From assembly GCA_028826165.1 (NCBI GenBank), contig JAPDFW010000070.1, forward strand, positions 518,501 through 582,500: a stretch of 64,000 bases of DNA. The letters run 5' to 3'. The notes beneath the pieces are model-generated. The model was given only the letters and a program-made list of their open reading frames with translations, did not search any database and was not told the origin of the DNA. Positions 47,714 to 58,858 of the stretch are shown piece by piece. The position numbers were made by a program, and so were the translations under genes. Source of the stretch: Anaeramoeba ignava. Lineage: Eukaryota; Metamonada; Anaeramoebidae. How positions within the stretch are numbered: the first letter of the stretch is position 1; each line of letters begins with the position of its first letter.

Positions 47714-49820
47714 TTAAATGTTCGCAAAAGGAATTCTAAATCCATCTAAAATTACTCCTGAATAACTTGAAGCAGCTCCACAATTTGAGTCAATTGATTC
47801 AGTTAATCCATCATGAATCTCAATAAAAATAATATCATTATTTTCTTGATCCAAAATTAATTCAGAAATTGAATTTTTTCCCATATCATATTCACCAACA
47901 ATAATTTGGTCTCCACAAACATTAAGAATATTTGTTTCGCCAGTTAAATATTCTCTCCAAGTTTCCAAAAGACCACTTGCATAATTCAGAAGATTGACTG
48001 TTGGTTCTGGTTCTTGGTCGCAAAGTTGAATATTTGCATCTTTATTTTTGTGTTCATTTTGATGACAAGTTCCATTTTCATTTGTCAAAACAACGAATAT
48101 TTGAGATTGAAAACTAATCACTGAAAATTTTGGTGATGATCCAAAAGTAACTGTTGTTGAAGGTGTGATTTTGATTAATTCTCCTGTTTTTGAAATTGTT
48201 CCAATAGTTGCGTTTATTTTCTGTTGAACTGAAAAAGAAGTCAAAAAGTGAATAAATTGATCATCTCCAGGATCTTGAATTGCGGCTATTGTGAAATCAT
48301 CGAAAACATCATTTGCGATGTTTTCTAGAATGTTGATAGGGTCTCCAATCTGGTCTATTCTGAATATATTCTGATTAAACTCAAAACTCCATAGCTGGAT
48401 ATTCAAATCATTCAAATCATCAGTAAAAATTTGAACAATAAAATCGGAATCTTTGACAAATGCAAATGAGCTTTTTTGCAAGTTTTGGGATGAATTAAAA
48501 GAGTCGGTCGTGATGAGATCAAGAGTGTTTGACATGTTATTCCACAAAAACATTTCGAATTTTGAACTTTCATCACTTGCAATCAAAATGATATTTCCAA
48601 AAGAATCAGCAGTACTATCAAATAAGACTTGATTTGGATTTATGGTTGAGAGATTGAGGTCCATGTGATAATTGACAGCAATTTCCCCGAACATTTTCTT
48701 AGACATAAGAAGAGAATATTGGAGGACATTTTGGGGCGAATAAGAAATCAAAAGAAATTGGATCATTGGATTCGAATTTGGATTTGAAACGGGAAATTTT
48801 TTAACAAAAGAGGATCGGTAGTTGTCAAGAACATGATAATTCCAAGCGAGCCCAGTCCGTTGTGCGGAATAGACATCAAAAAGAATAGGGTCTATATTGA
48901 TTGCGAATCTGGAAACCCGGAGAATGAGGAATTCCAGAAAGAAGTGCATCTTGCACTGTGTTGATTGTGACTTGGTCACTGGGTTCCCAAAAAAGAAAAG
49001 GGTAAATGGACTCGTTGAATTTTGCATAGCCAAGATCCATTATAAAATCGACATAAAACAAGGGCGATTCACTCAAAATCTCTTGGTTCAAAATTTGGAA
49101 ACGATCAAATCCAAAAATATTTTTTTCATTGCTGTATATTGCTTCAAGTGGATCATTCGAGGAAATATAAGTTGCGTTTAAGGGCCGCCACTTCTCCGCA
49201 AGACAAATACGCAGATTATGACTAAACAAATCCAGAATAGCGCCTCCAGGGGTGCTTGCGCCGTCCAGGATAAATTGTAGATTCAAAGAATTTGAATCAA
49301 TGATTTGGGTCGCATTTCGAAAAAATTCATCGACAAGAAAAAGCCAAGATTGTGCGTCTGGTGTTGATTCCAGGCACGGATTATCGAATTTAAAACATAC
49401 TGCAATGAAGACGTTAAAATTTGGATTTCGAAATAAATCAATATTTTTAGGTGAAGAAATAAACTGCAAAAGATCATAACTTGTGTTATAAAAATTTCCT
49501 TCAATTGGAGAATCATGAATCATAGGAAAGCATCCATTATTCGATGGCGAATAGCAATTTGGAAACAATTTAGACCTGTTTTCGTTGATGTATGAAAAAT
49601 CCACTTTTAACCAAATTTCAGTTTCTGTTCGTGTTTGTATTTTTTGAAACATTGAATCCCATTCTCGTAAATCGTCCCATGAATGTATTTGATATCCAAT
49701 AGTCTTATCTTCTGTTCGTCCCACTTTCGTTGGTTTAAATGAGATTTCACTTGCAAAAGTTGCTGTTATTATTATTAGTGTTAATATTATTACTCCTAAA
49801 ACAATTTTATTCATTTGCAA
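47714..49820 (-). CDS. Secreted glycoprotein, possible PLC-like phosphodiesterase N-terminus (one frameshift)
   Basis: The ATG at 49820 gives MQMNKIVLGVIILTLIIITATFA, a clear signal peptide. The first part (to about 48,900) contains GYQIHSWDDLREWDSMF and EIWLKVDFSYI, which weakly resembles the start of PLC-like TIM-barrel phosphodiesterases. The second part, in the next frame from about 48,930 to 47,714, continues INIDPILFDVYSAQRTGLAWNYHV and a beta-rich region with repeated IQLWSFEF and IFVVLTNENG motifs. The overlap of the two frames (48876-49033) and the complementary content argue for one gene with one extra base in the genomic sequence, most likely at about 48890-48930. Several N-glycosylation sites (NTS, NAT, NMS) are visible. 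There is no transmembrane segment, intron or NQ tract. GC content is clearly above that of its neighbours. Confidence 0.7.
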
Positions 49821-51401
49821 AAAAAAAATTGAAAAATGAAAAAAGAAAAATGAAAAAAATTTTTATTTTAAAAATAAATTTTTATATTTAATATTTATTT
49901 AAAACATTTTCCCAATCATTTTAAATTTAATTTAATTTTCAATAATTAAATAAATTGATCAAAAAGAAATAAAATATTTAATCCAAAAAATATTCCCAAA
50001 ATCTATTATTTTAAATTATTTTAAAAATTAATTTTTTATATTTAATATTTTTAAAACAATTTTCCAATCATTTCAAATTTAATTTAATTTTCAATAATTA
50101 AATAAATTGATCAAAAAGAAATAAAATATTTAATCCAAAAAATATTCCCAAAATCCAATAATTTTAAATTAATTTAAAAATAAATTTTTATATTTAATAT
50201 ATTTTAAAACAATTTTCCATTCATTTTAAATTTAATTTAATTTTCAATAATTAAATAAATTGATCAAAAAGAAATAAAATATTTAATCTAAAAAATATTC
50301 CCAAAATCCAATAATTTTAATTTAATTTAAAAATAAATTTTTTATATTTAATATTTATTTAAAACATTTTTCCCAATCATTTTAAATTTAATTTAATTTT
50401 CAATAATTAAATAAATTGATCAAAAAGAAATAAAATATTTAATCCAAAAAATATTCCCAAAATCCAATAATTTTAATTTAATTTAAAAATAAATTTTTTA
50501 TATTTAATATTTTATAAAACAATTTTCCATTCATTTTAAATTTAATTTAATTTTCAATAATTAAATAAATTGATCAAAAAGAAATAAAATATTTAATCTA
50601 AAAATATTCCTTAAAATCCAATAATTTTAAATTAATTTAAAAATAAATTTTTATATTTAATATTTTTATAAAACATTTTTCCATTTATTTTAAATTTAAT
50701 TATTTTTCAATAATTAAATCAAATTTGAATAATCAAAAGAAATTAAATATTTTGAAAAATATTCCCAAAATCCAATAATTTTAATTTAATTTAAAAATAT
50801 ATTTTTATATTTAATATTTATTTAAAACATTTTTCCATTCATTTTAAATTTAATTTAATTTTCAATAATTAAATAAATTGATCAAAAAGAAATAAAATAT
50901 TTAATCTAAAAAATATTCCCAAAATCCAATAATTTTAATTTAATTTAAAAATAAATTTTTATATTTAATATTTATATAAAACATTTTTACAATCATTTCA
51001 AATTTAATTTAATTTTCAATAATTAAATAAATTGATCAAAAAGAAATAAAATATTTAATCTAAAAAATATTCCCAAAATCCAATAATTTTAATTTAATTT
51101 AAAAATAATTTTTTATATTTAATATTTATATAAAACATTTTTCCATTTATTTTAAATTTAATTTAATTTTCAATAATTAAATAAATCGATCAAAAAGAAA
51201 TAAAATATTTAATCTAAAAAATATTCCCAAAATCCAATAATTTTAATTTAATTTAAAAATAAATATTTTATATTTAATATTTTTACTAAAACAATTTTCC
51301 AATCATTTCAAATTTAATTTAATTTTCAATAATTAAATAAATTGATCAAAATATTATTTATTTCACTTAAAATTTCTTAAAAAAAAAGGATAAAAAAATT
51401 A
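49821..51401. repeat. Tandem array, about 10 copies of a roughly 155-bp AT unit
   Basis: From about 49860 to 51345. The landmark AATTAAATAAATTGATCAAAAAGAAATAAAAT recurs (as shorter strings) near 49945, 50098, 50252, 50405, 50562, 50868, 51025, 51178 and 51330, and a diverged copy sits at about 50720. The unit also contains ATTCCCAAAATCCAATAATTTT. It lies between the start of the secreted-protein gene and the 3' end of the B56 gene. Confidence 0.92.
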
Positions 51402-53196
51402 TTAATAATTTTCATTTTTCTTTTTCTTTTTCTCTTTTTTCTTTTTCTTTTTTAAAAAAATGGAATTATTTTTTGGATCATTCAAGATCAAATTATTTGA
51501 ATAATGAACTCCCAACTTAGATTTGATAGATTTTTTTTGAAAAATCTTTTGAATTAATTCAAGAGTAATTTCACATTTTTTTTCAGTTTCTTGATTCCAA
51601 TGATGAAATGATTTCAATTTTGGTAATAAAATTTGATCAAAATGATTTGGAAAATTTTTGACAAGAGATTTAAAGGGATTTTTTGAAATTAAATCAAAAC
51701 ATTGATCACAAACTCCAAAATGAAAAGAATGAATATGAAACGCAAGAAAATCAAAAATATCCTTGATGATTTTGCTTGAAACATCCAAAGAAACAACTTT
51801 CAAAGAACAAGAGATTTCAAGAATAAATAGAACTTGTTTTTTTGAGTTTGTTTGAGGCCAATGAGTTATTAAATAAGGGAAAAAATCCAAAAATAAAGTA
51901 TCCATTTTTGAAATCATTGAAATGATACAATCCAAAAATGGATAAAAAAATTCTGAAAAATGTGAATTTGTGTGTAAAGGAAGAAGATAAGTTTTGAACA
52001 TTTGGATGTGTTTTGGATTTAAAGGCACAGCAAAACCAGAAACAATAGAATATAAAAATTCAAGTAGTTCAATTGTTCCTGTTTGAAATGAATCTCCAAT
52101 AATTTGATTCAATAATTTATCTTGTATTTTAGATCTAATAAAACGTCTATTTGAGATCATTTGTTCATAAATATGATGAAGAATTAAAAGAGTATTTTGT
52201 CTTATTGAAGGATTTTCGTCATGAATAAAAGAAAAAATCTAAATGAAATGAAAAAAAAAAATATTTTTTTTTTTGAAAGAATTTTTTTGAAAGAATTTTT
52301 TTGAAAGAATTTTACTTTTTTCATAAATGGAATATCAAATGTTTCTTTCATTTGTATTGGATCTAAATGTTTTTCTAAAATAATTTTTTCTAAAAGTTGA
52401 AAGAAATCTTCAAAAAAGTTGAGATTATTTCCTTTATTTGGTTTAGAGAGTATCAATTTAATCTAAATTTTGATTTTAATTTTGAATTTGAATTTTGATT
52501 TTGATTTTGATTTTGATTTTGAATTTGATTTTTAATTTGATTTTGATTTTGATTTTGATTTTGATTTTGATTTTGATTTTGATTTTGATTTTAATTTTAA
52601 TTTTGATTTTTGATTTTGAATTTTAATTTTGAATTTTAATTTTAATTTTTATTTTGATTTTGATTTTGATTTTGATTTTGATTTTGATTTTGATTTTTAT
52701 TTTGATTTTGATTTTGATTTTGATTTTAATTTTGAATTTAATTTTGATTTTGAATTTTGATTTTGATTTTGATTTTGATTTTGATTTTGATTTTGATTTT
52801 GATTTTGATTTTGATTTTGATTTTGATTTTGATTTTGATTTTGATTTTGATTTTGATTTTGATTTTGATTTTGATTTTGATTTTAATTTTGATTTTTACT
52901 TTAGAAATAACTTGAAAAAAAATTTGATTTGTCATCTTATTTGGAAAAATTTCATATAAAAAAGAAAAAGAAAATAAAAGTTGAAATTCAAATTGAAGTA
53001 TTAAATCTTTGTTAGAATTGCAATTCTTGAACACAAATAGAAACCAAGTTTCAATATCTTGAATTGTTTCTGTTTTGATCGTTTTGATCAAGTCACCAAA
53101 ATACCAACAATCTAAATTAATCATAATTCCATTTTTAAAGAATTGTGATCTTGCTTTATAAGGTTTAACGAACAAAAATGGAACTTTATTATTCAT
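51402..53196 (-). CDS. PP2A regulatory B' (B56) subunit, 3 exons
   Basis: Exons are 53196..52900, 52462..52316 and 52238..51402, giving 426 residues with phase 0 at both introns. B56 subunits are HEAT-repeat solenoids that target PP2A phosphatase by binding LxxIxE motifs. Landmarks are IFSFIHDENPSIRQNTLLILHHIYEQ, RRFIRSKIQDKLLNQII, GTIELLEFLYSIVSGFAVPL, LLPLHTNSHFSEFF, LITHWPQTNSKKQVLFILE, and the C-terminal KSFHHWNQETEKK, in the order known from animal and plant B56 proteins. The N-terminus is short and divergent. The protein ends in a Lys-rich run (KKKKKKEKKKKKNENY). Intron 1 is a GATTTT array. Confidence 0.9.
52463..52899 (-). repeat. B56 intron 1: GATTTT hexamers
   Basis: 437 bp of TTTTGA units, many perfect in a row at 52755-52880. 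The donor is AAA|GTAAAA and the acceptor TTTAG. Confidence 0.88.
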
Positions 53197-53327
53197 TTAA
53201 AAAGAAAAAAGAAAAAGAAAATAAAAATGAATAAAAAAAAAGTGGAAAAAAGAAATTAAATCTAAAAGGAATTTTTTTTTTGCTTTCGTTAAAAAAAAAT
53301 GGTTTTTTGATCGTTATTTTCCTTTTA
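53197..53327. other. Short spacer upstream of B56
   Basis: 131 bp of homopolymer-rich sequence between the B56 ATG and the stop of the ankyrin-BTB gene on the same strand. It presumably includes the B56 promoter. Confidence 0.3.
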
Positions 53328-56300
53328 TTAGAAAAATGGGTTTTTTAAAAGAAAACTTAAAAAAGATTTGGAAGCTAACTGGAAATAGTCAATTGCATCA
53401 TCAAGTTCTTCCAAAATAATTGATTGTTCTTCTTTTGATCGATTTTTAAGATCAAGTTCGTCCAAATAAAAAAAATGAATAAGATTTTCAATAGTTTCAA
53501 AAGATTTCCCACTATAATCATGAACACAATTTGAAGGATCATCAACATTCAAAAACAAACCCCAAAAAAGACCGCTTCGAATCATTAAAATCATTTTATG
53601 AACCAAAATTTTCTTATCATCAACAATAATAGTAAAATCTTTCTCACTATCATCTTTATATAATTTTTTAAGATCTTCGATCAATCCAAATTTCCATCTT
53701 TTCTTTTCGAAATCCAAATTGAAATTTTTCAAAAAAGACTTAATAAATAAAGCATTTCTTTTTCGATATAATCCTGAATACAAAAAAAGTAAAATTGATT
53801 GCACTTTATTTTTATCATAATTTTTGAGCATCTCAATTGCATTATTAACTTGATCTTTTCCCATTCTCATTTCTAAAATAAATCGATGACAATGGAAGCT
53901 TCCGTTATTTGCATATACAACTGTATCTGTTTTTTCCGCTTTATTAAAAAAATCAAGAAATTCTTTACAAATATTTGGAAATTGTGATAATAATTCGATT
54001 ATTTCTTCATCATCTGTTAATGATTCTGGTATTTTTCCCTTTTATATTTATATTAAATAATTTAGATTTATTATTTATATTTATATTTATTTTAAATATT
54101 TATATTTTGATTTTACATGCTTTTTGTTTTTTTTTTTGTTTTGAAATTTCAATAAAAATCATTTTCCAAAAATTAAATCAATTTTTATTTCAATATTTTA
54201 CCATCTAAATAAATTTAAAAAATTAATTAAAAAATTTTGATTTTCTTTTTGAAATTTATTATAAATTCTACATTTGTCCAATCAGTTTGAGCTCCATTCT
54301 TAAGTAATATTTGGATAATTCCTTTATCAACTTTAGATAGAGTAGCCATATGTAAAGGTGTATTGAACTAATATTATTGAAAATAAATATTTCAGATAAT
54401 TGGAATATTTATTATATAAAAAAATATTTACAGCCTAATAATTTTTATTGAATTTGATTTTGAATTTGATTCAAAAAAAAAAACAACTCAAAATACATTC
54501 TATTAAAATCAATTAATCAATTTTTCTTGATTTTTTTTATTCTTAAATAATTTGTTTTTTTTTACTGTTGGAGCATTAATATCTGCTCCATTTTCAATCA
54601 AAAAAAGAAAAATTTTTGGATCAACACGATATTTGCATGCTAAATGAATTGGGGTAATAAGCTAAAAAAATGATAATTTTCATAATCTCAAAAAGAAAAA
54701 AAATTCAATTAAAACGATTATTTACATTCTTTAAAAGAAAATTAAATTAAATTAAATTAAATTTTCTTTTGGATATTTTCCTTTTTTTTTAAATTAATAA
54801 ACATTCTAAAAAAAAAATAAAATTTGAGATTAATTTTGAAGTTTGTAAAAGAATAATAATTAAATTGAGAAAATCAAGTACTTGTTTTGCATTTATATTT
54901 GCTCCATGTTTTACAAGTAATTGAATTAATTCTAAAGATAAATTTTCAGAGAAACATTTATGAATTGGTTGGGAATTCTATCAAAAATTTAAAATCAAAA
55001 ATTTAAAATCAAATCAAATTTTTCTTTTCTTAATTACAAGCTAATCAAAAAGAGAATTTTTAAATTCAATTTAAATACTTTTTTAAAAAATTTATTAATT
55101 ACAATCTAATATTGAAAACTATTTAATTACTTTTATTCAAAATAAGAATAAAAATAATTTTTTTAAAATACATTTTTCGAATTTGGATCTGAACCAGCTT
55201 CCAATAAATATTTTATTCCTTCAATATCAAGACGGTTCTCACAAGCTATACTCAATGGTGTTTCATCCTTAAAAATAAATTTATTGGATAAATTAATTAA
55301 AATCTGAATAATTTAAAAGATTTTTTTTCAATCATACTTTCTATCAAATAAATAATAAATTTGAGAAAAAATTTTATTCTTTTTAACTAGAAATAAAAAT
55401 ATTTTACAAACTTAAAAAAAAAAAAAGCAAAAATGATGAATAAAATAAAGAAAAAAAATGATTAAAAATAGGAAAAAATTTATACAAATTTTTCATTTGG
55501 ATTTGCCCCAGATTCTAATAAAAATTTAATAACTTCTGGTGAAGCATTGAATTTACATGCATTTTTAAGTGGTGGATCAAGCTAATAACGATAATATCAA
55601 AAAAAAAAAAAGTATTTTATTCCAATTTTATTCATAATGAAAATATTTGAGAAAAAAAAAAGTAAAAGAAATTATTTACATTCTTTAAAAATTAAAAATT
55701 AAAAAAAAAACAAAATTAGGAACAATTTAATCTTATTTATAAAATTTACTTCCTTTTTATTTACAAAATGAGAATAAAAAAAAACATTTTTCTTAATTTA
55801 TAATTTAATTATTTAAAAATACAGTTTTGAAATTCACATTTGCTCCTTTTTCAACTAAATATCGAATCAAATCTAAATTGATTGTATTTGATAAAGAATG
55901 ATGTAAAAGAGTTCTTTTGAAAAATTTTTTAATAAATTTAATTGAGAATAAAAAATAAGAAATAAGAAAAAATAATTTTACGAACTTAATTTTATAAAGT
56001 TTATTGTTGTTATTTTTTTTTGTAAAATTATTTCAATTAAATTTAATAAATAGAAAATTGAGATTTACTTCTAAAAAGATTTAAATTAATTAATTAATTT
56101 ATTTATAAGAATTTTATTTTCTTTTCTGTTTTATTTACAAACTAAAAGATAAAGAAAATTTGTTAAAAAATGAATAATTTTAATTAAAATAATTTACTTC
56201 CTTTTGAAAAATTATTAATTTATGAATAAAAACTAAATAAAAACAAAGTAAGAAAACAACTCCCTTTTAAAATTTTAAAAAAAATTAAAAATATAAAAAT

Positions 56301-56423
56301 ATAAAAAATAAATGAGTTTTTGTCTTTTACTCCAATAGAATTAATATCAAAATCAGGATTTGATTCAAGTAATTGTTTAACTTTTTCCAAATTTCCTGTT
56401 TGACAAGCTTCAAAAATTTCCAT
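53328..56423 (-). CDS. Ankyrin-repeat and double BTB protein, 8 exons
   Basis: Exon 1 is 56423..56331 (93 nt, MEIFEACQTGNLEKVKQLL). It is followed by six exons of exactly 96 nt: 55918..55823, 55581..55486, 55267..55172, 54977..54882, 54661..54566 and 54367..54272. The last exon is 54038..53328. Each 96-nt exon codes 32 residues, one ankyrin repeat, for example ITPIHLACKYRVDPKIFLFL then IENGADINAPT. The last exon holds a degenerate BTB-like segment (TVVYANNGSFHCHRFILE) and a second BTB domain (DFTIIVDDKKILVHKMILM, SFETIENLIHFFYLDEL). Ankyrin-BTB proteins often serve as Cul3 adaptors or scaffolds; the role here is inferred. The acceptor before exon 2 is not AG if the repeat length is kept: it reads TTTTTC|AAAAGAAC. 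The nearest AG would shift the frame. Confidence 0.82.
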
Positions 56424-56500
56424 TTTTTTTTTAAAAAAGAGAAAAAAGAAAAATGAAAGAAAAAAAATGAAAGGAAAATTTGTTGCTTTTTTTTTCAAAA

Positions 56501-58596
56501 TTAAAGTTCATCATGAAGAGGTTGTTGTTTTTCATTATTTTGAGATTCTTCATAAACTTTTGAGATAACTGGAAGAAATGAATTATTGATTTTTTCATAA
56601 ACCTTTTCTTCTTCAATAATTTGATTTTGATTTTCATTTTCATTTTGATTTTGATTTTGATTTTGATTTTCATTTTGATTTTCATTTTGATTTTGATTTT
56701 GATTTTGATTTTCATTTTTAAAATGATTTTGATTTTGATTTTGATTTTCTCTCATCAATTCATCTTCCTCTTCATATTTCCTAGCTTCTTCAATTAATTG
56801 ATAAATTTCCTCTTCACTTAATCTTTCATTTTCATTTGTGATTTTAATACTTTCACTATTTCCTGTTGCTTTATCTTGTGCAGAAACACTCAAAATACCA
56901 TTTGGATCAATAAGAAAAGTAACTTCAATTTGTGGAACTCCTCTTCTTGCTGGTGGAATTCCTGAAAGTTCAAACTCACCAAGAAGATAGTTATCTTTAG
57001 TCATTCCTCGTTCTCCTTCAAATATCTTTATTAAAATTCGGTCTTGATTATCTTGAGATGTTGTAAAAATTTTTGATTTCTTTGTTGGAACAAGAGTATT
57101 TCTGTGAATTATTTTTGTCATAACTCCTCCAACAGTTTCAATTCCAAGTGATAAAACAGCAAGTGGATCCCAAAAAACAGTATTTTCCAAATCATCACTC
57201 AAAACATGTCCTTGAACTATTATATTTTTAAATTTGAATTTAAATAATTTAATTTTGAATTTTTAATTTCTTACTTGCTGCTCCATATGCAACTGCTTCA
57301 TCAGGATTAATATCTTGATTAAATGTTTTTCCATTGAAAAAATCTTTTAATAATTGTTGAATTTTTGGAATTCTTGTTGATCCTCCAACAAGAACAATAT
57401 CATCAATTTCATGTTTTTGTAATTTTGAATCTTGTAAAACCTATTTATTATTATTTATTATTTATTAATATTTAATATTTAATATTTATAATTATTTTAT
57501 TTAAATATTTATTTACAAGTTGAACAGGATTTAATGTTTTTCTGAAAAGATCCATATTAAGTTCTTCAAATTTTGCTCTTGTTAATGTTTCTGAAAAATC
57601 AACTCCATCAATTAAATTTTCAATTTCAATTTTAGCTTGTGTTACTGAACTTAATGTTTTTTTTGCTGTTTCAATTTCTTTTAAAAGTCTTTGAATTGCT
57701 TTTTTATCTTTTGTGATTTCTTTTCCTGTTTTTGATTTGAATAATTTAACAAAATAATCCATAACTCTTTGATTAAAATCTTCTCCACCAAGATGAGTAT
57801 CTCCACTTGTAGCAAGAACTTCAAAAACTCCATCATCAATAGAAAGAATTGAAACATCAAAAGTTCCACCTCCAAGATCAAAAACTAAAACTGTTCTTTC
57901 TCCTCCTTTTTTATCCAAACCATATGCTATTGATGCAGCTGTTGGTTCGTTAATAATTCTCAAAACATTCAATCCAGCAATAGTTCCTGCATTTTTTGTT
58001 GCTTGTCTTTGTGCATCATTGAAATAAGCTGGAACTGTAACAACTGCATTTGTGATTTCCTCATCAAGATAAGTTTCTGCAACTTCTTTCATTTTTGTAA
58101 GAACCATTGAACTAATTTCTTCTGCTGTAAATAATTTGTTTCCTTGATTTGTTTCAATTTCAATCATTGGTTTATCACCTTTTGGAACAATTGGAAAAGT
58201 CATAATTTTTCTATCATTTTCAACTTCACGATCTGTATATCTAAAAATATAAAAATAAAATAAAAATAAACAAACAAAAATATTTAATATTTACTTTCTT
58301 CCAATTAATCTTTTAACATTATAAACTGTATTTGTTGGATTAAGTGCAACTTGATTTTTTGCTGCATCACCAATAAGTCTTCCTTCTTCAGTAAATGCAA
58401 CATAAGATGGTGTAATTCTGTTTCCTAATTCATTTGGAATTATTTCTACTTTTCCATTCTTATAAACTCCAACACATGAATAAGTTGTTCCAAGATCTAT
58501 TCCAATAACTGTTCCAATATCTTCATCATTTCTAATTTCTAATATTGATAAAAGTGTTATTATTGAAATGGAAAATAAAATTGTTGTTTTTTTCAT
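56501..58596 (-). CDS. BiP/HSP70 paralog with altered linker and Asn/Gln-rich tail in place of the lid, HDEL, 4 exons
   Basis: Exons are 58596..58295, 58240..57517, 57440..57275 and 57216..56501, giving about 635 residues. The signal peptide is [19 protein letters not shown], and the last four residues are HDEL, so it is an ER-lumen protein. The nucleotide-binding domain is nearly identical to the neighbouring copy ([32 protein letters not shown]). The interdomain linker is changed: [17 protein letters not shown] stands where the neighbour has [17 protein letters not shown]. The beta substrate-binding domain is kept ([16 protein letters not shown]). After [12 protein letters not shown] the helical lid is replaced by about 45 residues of NQ/NE repeat (56620-56745) and a short tail. 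It may bind ATP but lack normal coupling, which is inference. Confidence 0.92.
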
Positions 58597-58858
58597 TTTT
58601 GATTGTTTTGAATTGATTTTGTTGTGAAATGGAAAAGTGATTTTAATTGAATTGAATTAAATTTAATTAAATTTTTGTTTATAAAATAACGTAATAGTGA
58701 ATTGATTTGATTTTTTTTGGATTCTTTTGATTTTATTGATTGAATCTTTTGTTTTCTTTTTTGATGAAAAAAAAAGAAAAAGAAAAAGAAAAAGAAAAAG
58801 AAAAAAGAAAAAGAAAAAGAAAAAGAAATTGGAAATTAGGAATGAAATGAAATGAAAT
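58597..58858. other. Spacer between the two BiP genes
   Basis: 262 bp containing an AAAAAG repeat (58768-58826) and AATTGAATTAAA tracts. The promoter of the downstream paralog must lie here, unless it is co-transcribed. Confidence 0.5.

Noticed and set aside
48905-48930. 8-nt mini-intron (GTTTCCAG) in the secreted-protein gene
   Set aside because: Far too short for splicing, and removal leads to a stop; a one-base indel is simpler.
48897-49479. Plus-strand ORFs at 48897-49181 and 49252-49479
   Set aside because: Antisense of a gene with a clear signal peptide; no domain or start context.
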